This document shows, piece after piece, positions 17,686-25,082 of a stretch of DNA of 64,000 nucleotides. The notes below the pieces were generated by a model. The model did not search any database. It saw only the letters and a list, made by a program, of their open reading frames with translations, and was not told where the DNA came from. Both the position numbers and the translations under genes were made by a program. This DNA is from Micromonospora humi (GTDB lineage: Bacteria > Actinomycetota > Actinomycetes > Mycobacteriales > Micromonosporaceae). Position 1 is the first letter of the stretch; every line of letters begins with the position of its first letter. The DNA lies in NCBI RefSeq assembly GCF_900090105.1, contig NZ_FMDM01000004.1, positions 425,282-489,281 on the forward strand, given 5' to 3'.

Positions 17686-17858
17686 GCATACCTCATGTGT
17701 CGTCGCGGACGGGCCGGGACTAGCAGGGTACCGGTGTGGCCTGGCACCTCTCTGAGTGCCCGGAACCTCGGTCCATTGACGGAGGGTAACAAGCCGAACG
17801 CGGACGGCGGCCCGGAAAAGCGGTCGACACCCGCCGCCTCGGCACCGATGGTGGGCGG

Positions 17859-18593
17859 ATGCGCCAGGACGAGATCTGGGACGACGAGGCCGCCCGCCGC
17901 TACGACACGCCCGGTAGCGGGATGTTCGCGCCGGAGGTGCTCGACCCCACCGTCGACCGGCTCGCCGCGCTCGCCGGCGACGGGGCCGCCCTGGAGTTCG
18001 CCGTCGGCACCGGCCGGGTGGCCGTGCCCCTCACCGAACGCGGGGTGCGGGTCAGCGGCATCGAACTCTCCGTACCGATGGTGGCGCGGCTGCGGACGAA
18101 GGCCGACGCGGCCACGATCCCGGTGGTCGTCGGCGACATGGCCGGCGCCACCGTGCCCGGCGAGTTCAGCCTGGTCTACCTCGTCTACAACACCATCGCC
18201 AACCTGCTCGACCAGGCCGAGCAGGTGGCCTGCTTCCGCAACGCGGCACGTCACCTCGGCCCGGGCGGGCGGTTCGTGATCGAGCTGTGGGTGCCGGAGC
18301 TGCGCAAGCTGCCCCCGGGCCAGGCGGCGACCGTGTGGCACACCGAGCCCGGCTACATCGGCCTGGACACCTACGACGTGCTGCGCCAGCGGGTCGTGTC
18401 GCACCACTTCCGCTTCGGCGACGGCCGCGAGGCGCGGGTCTTCCGCACCCCGCACCGCTACATCTGGCCGTCCGAGCTGGACCTGATGGGCGAGCTGGCC
18501 GGCTTCACCCTGGAGAGCCGGCACGCCGACTTCGCCGGCGCCGAGTTCACCGAGGAGTCCCGCTCCCACGTGTCGGTCTACCGACTGGCCTAG
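17859..18593 (+). CDS. Class I SAM-dependent methyltransferase
   Basis: 244 residues. Motif I is LEFAVGTGRVAVPLTERG (the acid-GxGxG region), followed by VSGIELSVPMV, motif II VVVGDMAGATVPGEFSLVYLVYNTIANL, and the GPGGRFVIELWVP strand. This is the common small-molecule methyltransferase fold; substrate unknown. Eight bases separate it from the P-loop kinase gene, so the pair is probably an operon with the VOC gene. Confidence 0.85.
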   Translation: MRQDEIWDDEAARRYDTPGSGMFAPEVLDPTVDRLAALAGDGAALEFAVGTGRVAVPLTERGVRVSGIELSVPMVARLRTKADAATIPVVVGDMAGATVPGEFSLVYLVYNTIANLLDQAEQVACFRNAARHLGPGGRFVIELWVPELRKLPPGQAATVWHTEPGYIGLDTYDVLRQRVVSHHFRFGDGREARVFRTPHRYIWPSELDLMGELAGFTLESRHADFAGAEFTEESRSHVSVYRLA

Positions 18594-18602
18594 GCTTCCC
18601 GG

Positions 18603-19142
18603 ATGGCGAAGGTCCTGGTGACCGGCATGTCCGGGACCGGCAAGTCGACCGCGCTGCGGGCCCTGGCGGCGCGCGGCCACCACGCCGTCGACACCGACAC
18701 CGAGCGGTGGAGCCGGTGGGTGACGCTCCCCGACGGCTCCAGCGACTGGGTGTGGCGGGAAGACGCGGTAGCCGCGCTGCTGGAAGGGCACCGCGGCGGG
18801 CACCTCTTCGTGGCGGGTTGCAAGAGCAACCAGGGCCGGTTCCATCCCGACTTCGACCAGGTGGTGCTGCTCAGCGCGCCGGCCGAGGTGCTGCTGGCGC
18901 GCGTCGCCGCCCGCGCCGACAACCCGTACGGCAAGCGCGCCGAGGAGCGGGCCGAGATCCTGCGGAACCTGGCCGAGGTCGAGCCACTGCTGCGGGCCAC
19001 CGCCACCGCCGAGATCGACGCCTCCGCGCCGATCGAGGCGGTCGTCGGGCATCTCGAACGCCTAGCCTGTACGCATGTTCGACTCAGCGCTCGTCAATCT
19101 CTACACCACCGACATCGAGGCGGGCATCCGCTTCTACCGTGA
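18603..19142 (+). CDS. P-loop nucleotide/shikimate kinase-like protein
   Basis: 179 residues. Walker A is VTGMSGTGKST at residues 6-16. Then DTDTERWSRW, a lid-type region with Arg residues (LLARVAARADNPYGKRAEERAEIL) and LSAPAEVLL as in small-molecule kinases. Substrate unknown. The expected end of such proteins is near LERLA; here the frame runs on for about 20 more residues inside the next gene, overlapping it by 68 bases. Either the tail is real or this is a recently lost stop. Confidence 0.8.
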   Translation: MAKVLVTGMSGTGKSTALRALAARGHHAVDTDTERWSRWVTLPDGSSDWVWREDAVAALLEGHRGGHLFVAGCKSNQGRFHPDFDQVVLLSAPAEVLLARVAARADNPYGKRAEERAEILRNLAEVEPLLRATATAEIDASAPIEAVVGHLERLACTHVRLSARQSLHHRHRGGHPLLP

Positions 19143-19461
19143 CCTGCTCGGCTTCACCGAGACGTTCCGGACCCCCACCGAGGGCACACCGGAGCACGTC
19201 GAGCTCCGGCTCGGCGGGTTCACCGTCGGGCTCGGCACGGTCGAGGCGGCCCGCCGGGCGCACGGCGTGTCGGCCGAGCCGGGACGCCCCGCCATGGCGC
19301 TGGTGGTCTGGACGCACGACGTCGACGCGGCCTTCGCGCGGCTGACCGCCACCGGCGTGCCGGCCGTCCAGGCCCCGCACGACTCCGGCAACGGCAACCG
19401 CACCGCGCTGCTCCGCGACCCGGACGGCAACCTCGTGGAGATCGTCTCGAAGGCTGCCTGA
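19075..19461 (+). CDS. VOC (glyoxalase/bleomycin-resistance) family protein
   Basis: 128 residues forming two beta-alpha-beta-beta-beta modules. Module 1: NLYTTDIEAGIRFYRDLLGFTE. Module 2: VVWTHDVDAAFARLTATGVPAV, then LLRDPDGNLVEIV. The DPDGN/VE ending is diagnostic. Metal ligand positions are partly present (Glu near the end). Function is unknown: glyoxalase, antibiotic sequestration or dioxygenase-like. The start lies inside the kinase gene in another frame. Confidence 0.88.
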   Translation: MFDSALVNLYTTDIEAGIRFYRDLLGFTETFRTPTEGTPEHVELRLGGFTVGLGTVEAARRAHGVSAEPGRPAMALVVWTHDVDAAFARLTATGVPAVQAPHDSGNGNRTALLRDPDGNLVEIVSKAA

Positions 19462-19493
19462 GCGGTCCCCGGCGGCGACAGCGTCCCGGGCAC

Positions 19494-19522
19494 TGGCACC
19501 GATCCACGGTCTCCGCTACGAT
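19494..19522 (+). promoter_or_regulatory. Sigma-A-like promoter for the P450 operon
   Basis: TGGCAC (19494-19499), a 17-base spacer and TACGAT (19517-19522) sit 68-96 bases before the P450 start. The dyad at 19545-19564 would lie just downstream of transcription start. Confidence 0.45.
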
Positions 19523-19544
19523 CGGCAATCGATGCGTCACGATG

Positions 19545-19564
19545 GGTGATCACCATGGGTGATC
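19545..19564. promoter_or_regulatory. Overlapping GGTGATC palindromes, operator candidate for the P450 gene
   Basis: GGTGATCACC (19545-19554) is a perfect palindrome. Its right half GATCACC pairs again, across ATG, with GGTGATC (19558-19564). Three alternating copies of one heptamer upstream of the P450 suggest cooperative repressor binding. Confidence 0.55.
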
Positions 19565-19589
19565 CGGTCTGCTTCTTGGGGGTCGACCA

Positions 19590-20795
19590 ATGCCGGACGT
19601 CGCCAGGGTCACCGCACGGCCGTACCCGTTCAGCCCGCCCGACCGGCTCAACCTCGACCCCCGCTACGCCGAACTGCGGCGCGTCGAGCCGCTCAGCCGG
19701 GTCCGGCTGCCGTTCGGCGAGGAGGCGTGGCTCGCCACCCGGCACGGCGACGTACGGACCGTCCTCGGTGACCCGAGGTTCAGCCGGGCTGCCAGCGTCG
19801 GCCGGGACGAACCGCGGCTCACACCGAGACAGATCGAGGGCGGCATCCTCTCCATGGATCCGCCGGAGCACACCCGGCTGCGGCGGCTGGTCGCCAAGGC
19901 GTTCACCGCCCGGCGCGTCGAGCAGCTCCGGCCCCGGACCCGGCAGATCGCCGACGGGCTCATCGACGCCATGGTGACGGCCGGTCCTCCGGCCGACCTG
20001 GTCGAACACTTCGCCACCCCGCTGCCGATCCAGGTGATCTGCGAGCTGCTCGGGGTGCCCTTCGCCGACCGGCACCTGTTCCACGTCTGGTCGGAGGCGA
20101 TCGTCTCCACCACCTCACTGCCGCCGGAGCAGATCCAGGAGTACCTCGACAACCTGTACGCGTACATCGCCGAGCTGGTCCAGCAGCGACGCCGGGAACC
20201 CACCGACGACCTGATCTGCGCGATGGTGCGGGCGCGCGACGAGAACCAGGACCGGTTCACCGAGCAGGAGATCGTGCAGCTCGCCGCCGGGCTGCTCGCC
20301 GCCGGCCACGAGACCACCGTCACCCAACTGCCGAACTTCGCGTACGTCCTGCTCACCCATCCGGAACAGCTGGCCTGGCTGCGGGCCGAGCCGGCCCGGG
20401 TGCCCACCGCGGTCGAGGAGCTGATGCGCTACGTCCCGCTCGGGGTGGCGTCCTCCTTCGCGAGGTACGCCACCGAGGACGTCGAGGTCGGCGGCGTGCT
20501 GGTGCGGGCCGGGGAACCGGTGATCGGTTCGCTCTCGTCGGCGAACCGGGACGAGACCGTCTTCGCCGAGCCCGACCGGCTCGACCTCGGGCGCGAGGCC
20601 AATCCGCACATCGGTTTCGGGCACGGCGTGCATCACTGCGTGGGGGCCCAGCTCGCCCGGATGGAACTCCAGGTCGGGATCGGCGCGCTGGTCGCCCGGC
20701 TGCCCGAGCTGCGGATCGCCGTGCCCGAGCCGGAACTCACCTGGAAGAGCGGCATGATCGTTCGAGGCCTGGCCCGGATGCCGGTGGCCTGGTGA
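19590..20795 (+). CDS. Cytochrome P450
   Basis: 401 residues, soluble bacterial class. I-helix oxygen-activation motif AGHETT at residues 238-243, ExxR at 277-280 (EELMR), and heme-binding FGHGVHHCVGAQLARMEL with ligand Cys350. It overlaps a [3Fe-4S] ferredoxin gene by four bases, so electrons come from that ferredoxin and a reductase encoded elsewhere. The sequence style (PYPFSPPDRLNLDPRYAELRR) is of the CYP105/107-like actinobacterial clans active on secondary metabolites or xenobiotics. Substrate unknown. A similar P450 lies at 61,323. Confidence 0.95.
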   Translation: MPDVARVTARPYPFSPPDRLNLDPRYAELRRVEPLSRVRLPFGEEAWLATRHGDVRTVLGDPRFSRAASVGRDEPRLTPRQIEGGILSMDPPEHTRLRRLVAKAFTARRVEQLRPRTRQIADGLIDAMVTAGPPADLVEHFATPLPIQVICELLGVPFADRHLFHVWSEAIVSTTSLPPEQIQEYLDNLYAYIAELVQQRRREPTDDLICAMVRARDENQDRFTEQEIVQLAAGLLAAGHETTVTQLPNFAYVLLTHPEQLAWLRAEPARVPTAVEELMRYVPLGVASSFARYATEDVEVGGVLVRAGEPVIGSLSSANRDETVFAEPDRLDLGREANPHIGFGHGVHHCVGAQLARMELQVGIGALVARLPELRIAVPEPELTWKSGMIVRGLARMPVAW

Positions 20796-21013
20796 GCGCC
20801 GGCTGGCGGATCGCTGTCGACGCGGGGCGCTGCATCGGATCGGGCGGCTGTGTCGGCATGGCGCCCGCCCATTTCCGGTTGGAGTCCGGGGCGGCCACTC
20901 CGATCGCGGCGACCGTCGAACCGACCGAGACGGTGATCGACGCCGCGGAGTCGTGCCCGGTCGAAGCGATCACCGTACGCGACGACGACGGCGACCTGGT
21001 CGCCCCGGCCTGA
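20792..21013 (+). CDS. [3Fe-4S]-type ferredoxin, P450 partner
   Basis: 73 residues from a GTG at 20792 overlapping the P450 stop (GTGA). The cluster ligands are Cys in RCIGSGGCVGMAP (the middle Cys of the usual four is replaced, as in 3Fe-4S P450 ferredoxins) and in ESCPVEAITV. Acidic overall, as expected for binding a P450. It supplies electrons to the coupled P450. Confidence 0.93.
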   Translation: MSAGWRIAVDAGRCIGSGGCVGMAPAHFRLESGAATPIAATVEPTETVIDAAESCPVEAITVRDDDGDLVAPA

Positions 21014-21043
21014 CGCGCCGGCGCTGCCGAGCGGCGACTGCAC

Positions 21044-21085
21044 GAGGTGCCCCCGGGCAGGATTCGAACCTGCGACACACGGTTG
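21044..21085. repeat. tRNA-Arg(CCT) 3'-half copy, left attachment-site remnant
   Basis: This stretch repeats the 3' half of the intact tRNA-Arg (27,838-27,878) including the T-arm, with one extra base in the acceptor region, and stops at the anticodon stem. It carries no 5' half and cannot make a tRNA. This is the expected footprint of a site-specific integration into the tRNA 3' end. Confidence 0.85.
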
Positions 21086-21164
21086 AGGGAGGCGACTCAG
21101 ACAGGCTGGTTACTTCCTGCGTGACCTGCGCACATGAGCTAGCCACCTGCAGTGTCGAGCGAGA

Positions 21165-21815
21165 TCATTGCGCATCCTCTGCACGAGACCCGAGGAGGCC
21201 CGGGCGGCGCAGCGTCAGTGACTGGAACCGGTGGCCGCGACCAACACCGATGGAGTGGAAGTCCACGACGTCGAACCATGCGGTGGCGAAGCCGAGCAGT
21301 TGCTCGTCGGTCCGCCAGGAGAAGAAGCGCGGCGGCCCGTGCTCGTCGTCGCTCTTGGGGCCTTCGGCGCTCTCGTTGCCGCCGTACACGCCCACGAAGA
21401 ACAGCCCGCCGGGGCGCAGGACCGTCCGGATCGCCGCCAGCACCGCCGGCAGGTCGTGGTTGGGTACGTGCAGGAGGCAGTTCATCGCGAACACCGCGTC
21501 GAACGAGTCGGCCGGGAAATCCAGGTGCAAGAAGTCCATGACATGGGCCTCGATGCCCTTGGCCCGGCAGTGCTCGACCATCGCGGGTGAGAGGTCGGTC
21601 GCAACGACGGCGAAGCCCTCCTGCTGGAAGTAGACGCCGTCCTGCCCGGTGCCGGCGCCGATCTCCAGCAGTCGCGCGCCCGGTGCCAGCCGGTTACGGA
21701 ACGCCTGCCGTTCCGCCAGCTTCCAGGGCTCCTTGGTGAGCGCGTCACGCCAGGACGCGCGCGCGTCGTACGCCTCGCGTAGCGGACCGAGCACATCGTC
21801 GTATCGGAGAGACAT
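21165..21815 (-). CDS. Class I SAM-dependent methyltransferase in the island
   Basis: 216 residues from the ATG at 21815 (MSLRYDDVLGPLREAYDARA). Motif I is LLEIGAGTGQDGVYF, then VVATDLSPAMVEHCRAKGI, motif II DSFDAVFAMNCLLHVPNHDL and LRPGGLFFVGVYGG. A typical small-molecule methyltransferase (Methyltransf_11/25 type), substrate unknown. The chosen ATG lies seven bases after a GATAAT box, so the transcript is probably leaderless. An in-frame ATG three codons earlier is an alternative. It is the first gene inside the left boundary. Confidence 0.85.
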   Translation of the reverse strand: MSLRYDDVLGPLREAYDARASWRDALTKEPWKLAERQAFRNRLAPGARLLEIGAGTGQDGVYFQQEGFAVVATDLSPAMVEHCRAKGIEAHVMDFLHLDFPADSFDAVFAMNCLLHVPNHDLPAVLAAIRTVLRPGGLFFVGVYGGNESAEGPKSDDEHGPPRFFSWRTDEQLLGFATAWFDVVDFHSIGVGRGHRFQSLTLRRPGLLGSRAEDAQ

Positions 21816-21822
21816 GTCGATC

Positions 21823-21828
21823 ATTATC
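21823..21828 (-). promoter_or_regulatory. -10 hexamer GATAAT for the island methyltransferase
   Basis: On the minus strand GATAAT is followed by seven bases and then the ATG at 21815, matching leaderless spacing. Confidence 0.5.
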
Positions 21829-21931
21829 GACGGCCGAGACGGTCGCGGTGCACGGCCGTGACCGTCTCGTCGGTGTGACTGAGTCCGGTAGCCGGGCGTC
21901 CTCCAGACGCCACGACCCCAAGAACGCAACC

Positions 21932-22111
21932 CAGGCCGAGGCCGTACGCCACGAGCTTGCCGATGTCCTCGCCTACCTCCTTCGCCTGGCAGACGTGCTC
22001 CAGGTCGACCTGGCGACAGCCCTGCCCGACAAGACGGACCTCAACGCCCGGCGCTACCCCATCGACCGATCGCGCGGTCATAGTGACAGGTACGACGCAT
22101 ACGGAAACTAG
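21932..22111 (+). pseudogene. MazG-like nucleotide pyrophosphohydrolase, C-terminal remnant
   Basis: About 60 residues match the end of MazG-like NTP pyrophosphohydrolases: a helix rich in VRHELADVLAYLLRLADVL, then VDLATAL and the ending NARRYPIDRSRGHSDRY. The N-terminal helix with the EExxE metal motif is absent, so the remnant cannot be active. The open frame reaches back to 21848 but that part is unrelated. Confidence 0.7.
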
Positions 22112-22444
22112 ATCAGCGGCGGCAGCACCACGCCGCAGCTGCGCTGCACGATGCGATACCTCGCTTACAAGCTCTGTGCACGTCAGCCCCGCATCCTTCC
22201 GCGGGTGCCGCAACTCCGACACCACCGGCAGGCCACCGCTTGACCTGCGCCTGGACCCGTTCAGGGTCCGCCAAGACAATGCTCATACTCCGCTGGCGCT
22301 GCGGCTGCCCGAGGACGGCCGGAGGGTGGGCCGCGAGCGCGGAGACTCGCCTTGCGCGGGACAGCACAGCTCACTCCCTGGCACTTGATCGTTTGCGTGT
22401 GCGCGGGGTCGCGGAGGGTGGTTGCGCTGTGGGATGGTGCAGCC
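22112..22444. other. Gap without a recognisable gene
   Basis: About 330 bases between the MazG remnant and the WXG100-like operon. Short open frames on both strands look non-coding. The promoter of the operon presumably lies near its right end, but I see no clear hexamers. Confidence 0.5.
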
Positions 22445-22810
22445 GTGAGTGGAACCGGGCAGACAGAGCCGGTGACGGGTGCGCCGGATAAGCCGGATCA
22501 GTGGCGCGACTTCCGGCGAGGTGTGGCGCTGCTGTCGATGGTGTTGTTCTTCTTCTGCGTCGTGGCTCTGGGCTTCCTCGTCTACGGCGCGGCCACCCGT
22601 GACGGTGACGTGCCTTTCGACGGGTGGCCGTTCTTCCGTTTCCTGTCGACCGCGCTGCCTCTCGGGGTGGCTGCGGTTGCGGGTCTGGGTGTCTACCGGG
22701 CAGGCAGCAACGCGGAGGCGAGGAAGCGCGGTCGGGTCATGGGCTTTGGTCTGCTCGCGGCTGCCGTGCTGCTGGTCGTGACCGGGGTGATCGGGGATGC
22801 GGTGTCGTGA
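22445..22810 (+). CDS. Small membrane protein, first gene of a WXG100-like operon
   Basis: 121 residues from a GTG at 22445 (VSGTGQTEPV). After a polar N-terminus with WRDFRRG come three hydrophobic stretches: about 35-58 (MVLFFFCVVALGFLVYGAA), a weaker one around 75-95, and 105-120. The stop overlaps the GTG of the next gene (GTGA). I do not recognise the family. As the only clear membrane protein of the operon it may anchor or export the helical partners; this is inference. Confidence 0.72.
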   Translation: MSGTGQTEPVTGAPDKPDQWRDFRRGVALLSMVLFFFCVVALGFLVYGAATRDGDVPFDGWPFFRFLSTALPLGVAAVAGLGVYRAGSNAEARKRGRVMGFGLLAAAVLLVVTGVIGDAVS

Positions 22811-23169
22811 GTTTCTCGGTCGAGCCCGGCGCCCTTGAACGCGCGGCCAGCCGGATCAGCGATGCCAGCACCGACGCGCGGGCGGCGAAGGCGTACATCG
22901 CCAGGCACACCGACATGCCCTGGTACGGGCAAGGGCTGCTCAACGAGGCCTGGCCGGCGCATCAGCGGCTCGTCGACGAGATGAACAAGCGCCTCGGGCA
23001 CCTGGTCGAGTTGTTGGAGCAGTCACGCGACGCCCTGCACCGCACCGCGACCCACTACCGGCACACCGACGCCCGATCGGCCGGGCGCCTCGACGCCACC
23101 TACCCCTCCGTCGACCGCGGCGAGGACACCATGGCCGGCGAGAAGCCGCCCACGAGGTACTTCCCGTGA
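22807..23169 (+). CDS. WXG100-like helical-hairpin protein
   Basis: 120 residues from GTG 22807. FSVEPGALERAASRISDASTDARAAKAYI is the first helix, MPWYGQGLLNEAW the turn region, and HQRLVDEMNKRLGHLVELLEQSRDALHRTATHYR the second, ending in a Y-containing segment as in ESX substrates. The turn has W-Y-G rather than W-x-G, a close variant of WXG. Predicted small secreted or partner protein of a type VII-like system. Coupled by 4-base overlaps on both sides. Confidence 0.72.
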   Translation: MSFSVEPGALERAASRISDASTDARAAKAYIARHTDMPWYGQGLLNEAWPAHQRLVDEMNKRLGHLVELLEQSRDALHRTATHYRHTDARSAGRLDATYPSVDRGEDTMAGEKPPTRYFP

Positions 23170-23888
23170 TCGAGCCAACCGATCTGCTGGTGGAACCCGG
23201 CGACCCGGACCCCTCCCTGTCCAAGGGCTTCGCCAACCCGATCGGCATCCTCGACGCCATCTCCATCTCGCACTGGATCAACGAGATCATCAAAGAGGTC
23301 GCCGGCTACGACGTCATCGGCACCATCACCGCAGCGTTCGTCGGCGACTGGGAGAGCTTCTACAAAGCCGGCGACGCCTACGGCAACCTCGGGCAGAGCC
23401 TGCAAGCCCTCGGCGGCAACCTCATCGAGGCCACGACCCAGCTCGACGCCCAGTGGGACGGCCACGCCGCTGACGCCGCGTTCGTCTACTTCCGCAAGCT
23501 CGCCGCGGCCACCTCCCAGCAGAACATCGTCCTGGCCCAGGTCCAGGAGAAGTACCACGAGGCCGCCCGCGCCATCTGGCTGCTCGCGGACATGGTCGGC
23601 GGCCTCATCAAGATGATCATCGACAAGGCCATCATCATCGGCGTCAGCACCGCGGCCGGGACGGCCCTGCTCGAAACCGGCGCCGGAGCAGTCGTCGGCT
23701 ACGGCGTCGCCGCCTGGCAAGCCATGGAACTCGTCAAGAAGGTCAACGACGCGGCCACCAAGATCCAGGCCGGCGGCACGCTCATCCTCGGCTTCTTCAG
23801 CTTCCTCAAGGCCCTCGCCGACCAGGGCGGCGACCTCACGAAAATCCAGCTACCCGAGCAGCCCTACGTGAGCCCCGTGGCACCATGA
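23166..23888 (+). CDS. WXG100-family protein with hydrophobic C-terminal half
   Basis: 240 residues from GTG 23166. Residues 60-140 form a WXG-type hairpin (GDWESFYKAGDAYGNLGQSL; the turn is QWDGHAADAA with W97-x-G99). Residues about 140-215 contain hydrophobic helices (LIKMIIDKAIIIGVSTAAG; LILGFFSFLKAL), which could insert in a membrane or form a pore. There is no recognisable C-terminal toxin domain. Related architectures occur in actinobacterial type VII-associated operons without EssC/EccC nearby. Coupled to both neighbours. Confidence 0.78.
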   Translation: MIEPTDLLVEPGDPDPSLSKGFANPIGILDAISISHWINEIIKEVAGYDVIGTITAAFVGDWESFYKAGDAYGNLGQSLQALGGNLIEATTQLDAQWDGHAADAAFVYFRKLAAATSQQNIVLAQVQEKYHEAARAIWLLADMVGGLIKMIIDKAIIIGVSTAAGTALLETGAGAVVGYGVAAWQAMELVKKVNDAATKIQAGGTLILGFFSFLKALADQGGDLTKIQLPEQPYVSPVAP

Positions 23889-24208
23889 CCGACCCAGAAA
23901 CCGAGCCCGAGCGTCAACTCCTCGACCTGGCCGAAGGCGAGAACGGCCTCGCCAAGATCCTCCACGCCAGCCTCGAACGGCTCCGCGACGGAGCGGCCGG
24001 CACCGACCTCCAGGAAATGGCCCGCGACGTCCTCGCCGGCCACACCGACCTGCGTCAGATCGCCGTCACCGACGCCTACGGACCCATGTTCCTTGACCAA
24101 TTCCACCGCTTCAAGGAGTGGGAAGAGCACCTCGATCCCGACGAGCGCCGGCGCCTGACGGACGAGGCCACCGCAGTAGCGCAGGAGATCGACAGGACAG
24201 CCGACTAA
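23885..24208 (+). CDS. Small acidic helical protein, last gene of the operon
   Basis: 107 residues starting MTDPETEPERQL with an ATGA overlap to the previous gene. Mostly charged helices (LAKILHASLERLRDGAAGTDLQEMARDVLAG; FKEWEEHLDPDERRRLTDEATAVAQEID). No membrane segment, signal or known motif. Its coupling to the WXG proteins suggests a chaperone- or immunity-like partner, but that is a guess. Confidence 0.7.
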   Translation: MTDPETEPERQLLDLAEGENGLAKILHASLERLRDGAAGTDLQEMARDVLAGHTDLRQIAVTDAYGPMFLDQFHRFKEWEEHLDPDERRRLTDEATAVAQEIDRTAD

Positions 24209-24354
24209 GGACTTCGCGTACAAACCTGCTTCTCTCGACGTCTAACCCCTGCCCTGCAAAGATTAGCCATCTGTCGGCCGGTGTCGCTGACTGCTGCTGA
24301 CCTGCTCGTCTTGTCGCCTACCGTCGGCCCTGGGCTGGCTCCGTCGCCGGTCTT

Positions 24355-24378
24355 GGCTGTACGGATGGCTGTACAGCC
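24355..24378. repeat. GGCTGTAC direct repeat and GGCTGTACAGCC palindrome
   Basis: GGCTGTAC occurs at 24355 and 24367; the second copy is half of a perfect 12-base palindrome (24367-24378). It lies in the gap 24209-24418, which has no gene. Its position before the integrase remnant suggests an old regulatory or recombination site. Confidence 0.45.
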
Positions 24379-24418
24379 CTAGACCTCTTCGTCCCGAACG
24401 CGGCTACATTGCATCATC

Positions 24419-24530
24419 GCAGCACCCGCTCGAACAGGCTGATCGCCTCCTCGATCCGGCCCACCGCTTGGTAGGCGCCAGCCGGGCTGTTGATCGAGCC
24501 CAGGGTGTCCGGGTGGTCGTGCCGGGGGCT
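24419..24530 (-). pseudogene. Tetratricopeptide-repeat protein fragment
   Basis: One frame of the minus strand reads HDHPDTLGSINSPAGAYQAV then GRIEEAISLFERVL, a single NB-ARC-associated TPR unit (HPDTLxxxNxLAxAYxxxGRxxEAIxLxExxL). No start, stop or second repeat is joined to it. A scrap left by rearrangement. Confidence 0.6.
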
Positions 24531-24589
24531 GTTGACGGTGGAGAAGTCCCGGCCTGCGGCTGGCAAGCGGTACCACCGACAGCGGCGAG

Positions 24590-25004
24590 GTACACGACGA
24601 CCGCGGGCTCAAGCACCGGGGCGATAAGGAGGCGCGAGAGGCGCCGATCCCGCCGGAGCTGGTGACAGTTCTGCGCGCACATCGACCGGTTCGGGGTGGC
24701 CGCCGACGGGTGGCTGTTTCGCAGTGATCGGGGCGACGTGGTGGCGTCGTCGACGTACTCGCAGGTCCGGGAGGAGGCGCGGCGGTTGAGCCTGCCGCCG
24801 GATCGGGTCGCTCCTACCCTGGCCGGCCGCCCGTACGACCTGCGGCATGCCGGGGTGTCGCTATGGCTCAACGCCGGGCTGCCGGCACCCGAGGTCGCCC
24901 AGCGGGCCGGTCACTCCGTCGACGTCCTGCTCAAGGTGTACGCGAAGCGCCTCGACGGAGGCCGCAGCCGGATGAACGAGCGCATCGAGGTAGCGCTGAG
25001 CTGA
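24590..25004 (+). pseudogene. Tyrosine integrase, C-terminal remnant with frameshift
   Basis: The first part reads DRGLKHRGDKEAREAPIPPE then LVTVLRAH, and after a frameshift near 24,675 continues as IDRFGVAADGWLFRSDRGD through RPYDLRHAGVSLWLNAGLPA and VAQRAGHSVDVLLKVYAKRL. It keeps the R-H box (LRHAGVS), H (GHS) and catalytic Tyr (VYAKRLDG) but lacks the N-terminal half including the first catalytic Arg region. It is likely the enzyme that once recognised the tRNA-Arg site, now dead. Confidence 0.85.
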
Positions 25005-25066
25005 TGCCTCGGCTCGCTCAGCATCGATACGGTGGTTGCTGGTGACAGCAGCAGATACTGACCCCT

Positions 25067-25082
25067 TGAGAAGGCATTCTCA
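25067..25082. terminator. Small hairpin between the integrase remnant and the helicase gene
   Basis: TGAGAA (25067-25072), GGCA loop, TTCTCA (25077-25082), overlapping the end of the helicase gene. Weak; it could serve either convergent unit. Confidence 0.35.

Noticed and set aside
19590..21013. P450-ferredoxin pair as part of a biosynthetic cluster
   Set aside because: No polyketide, peptide or terpene synthase is in the window. The neighbours are unrelated, so no cluster can be claimed.
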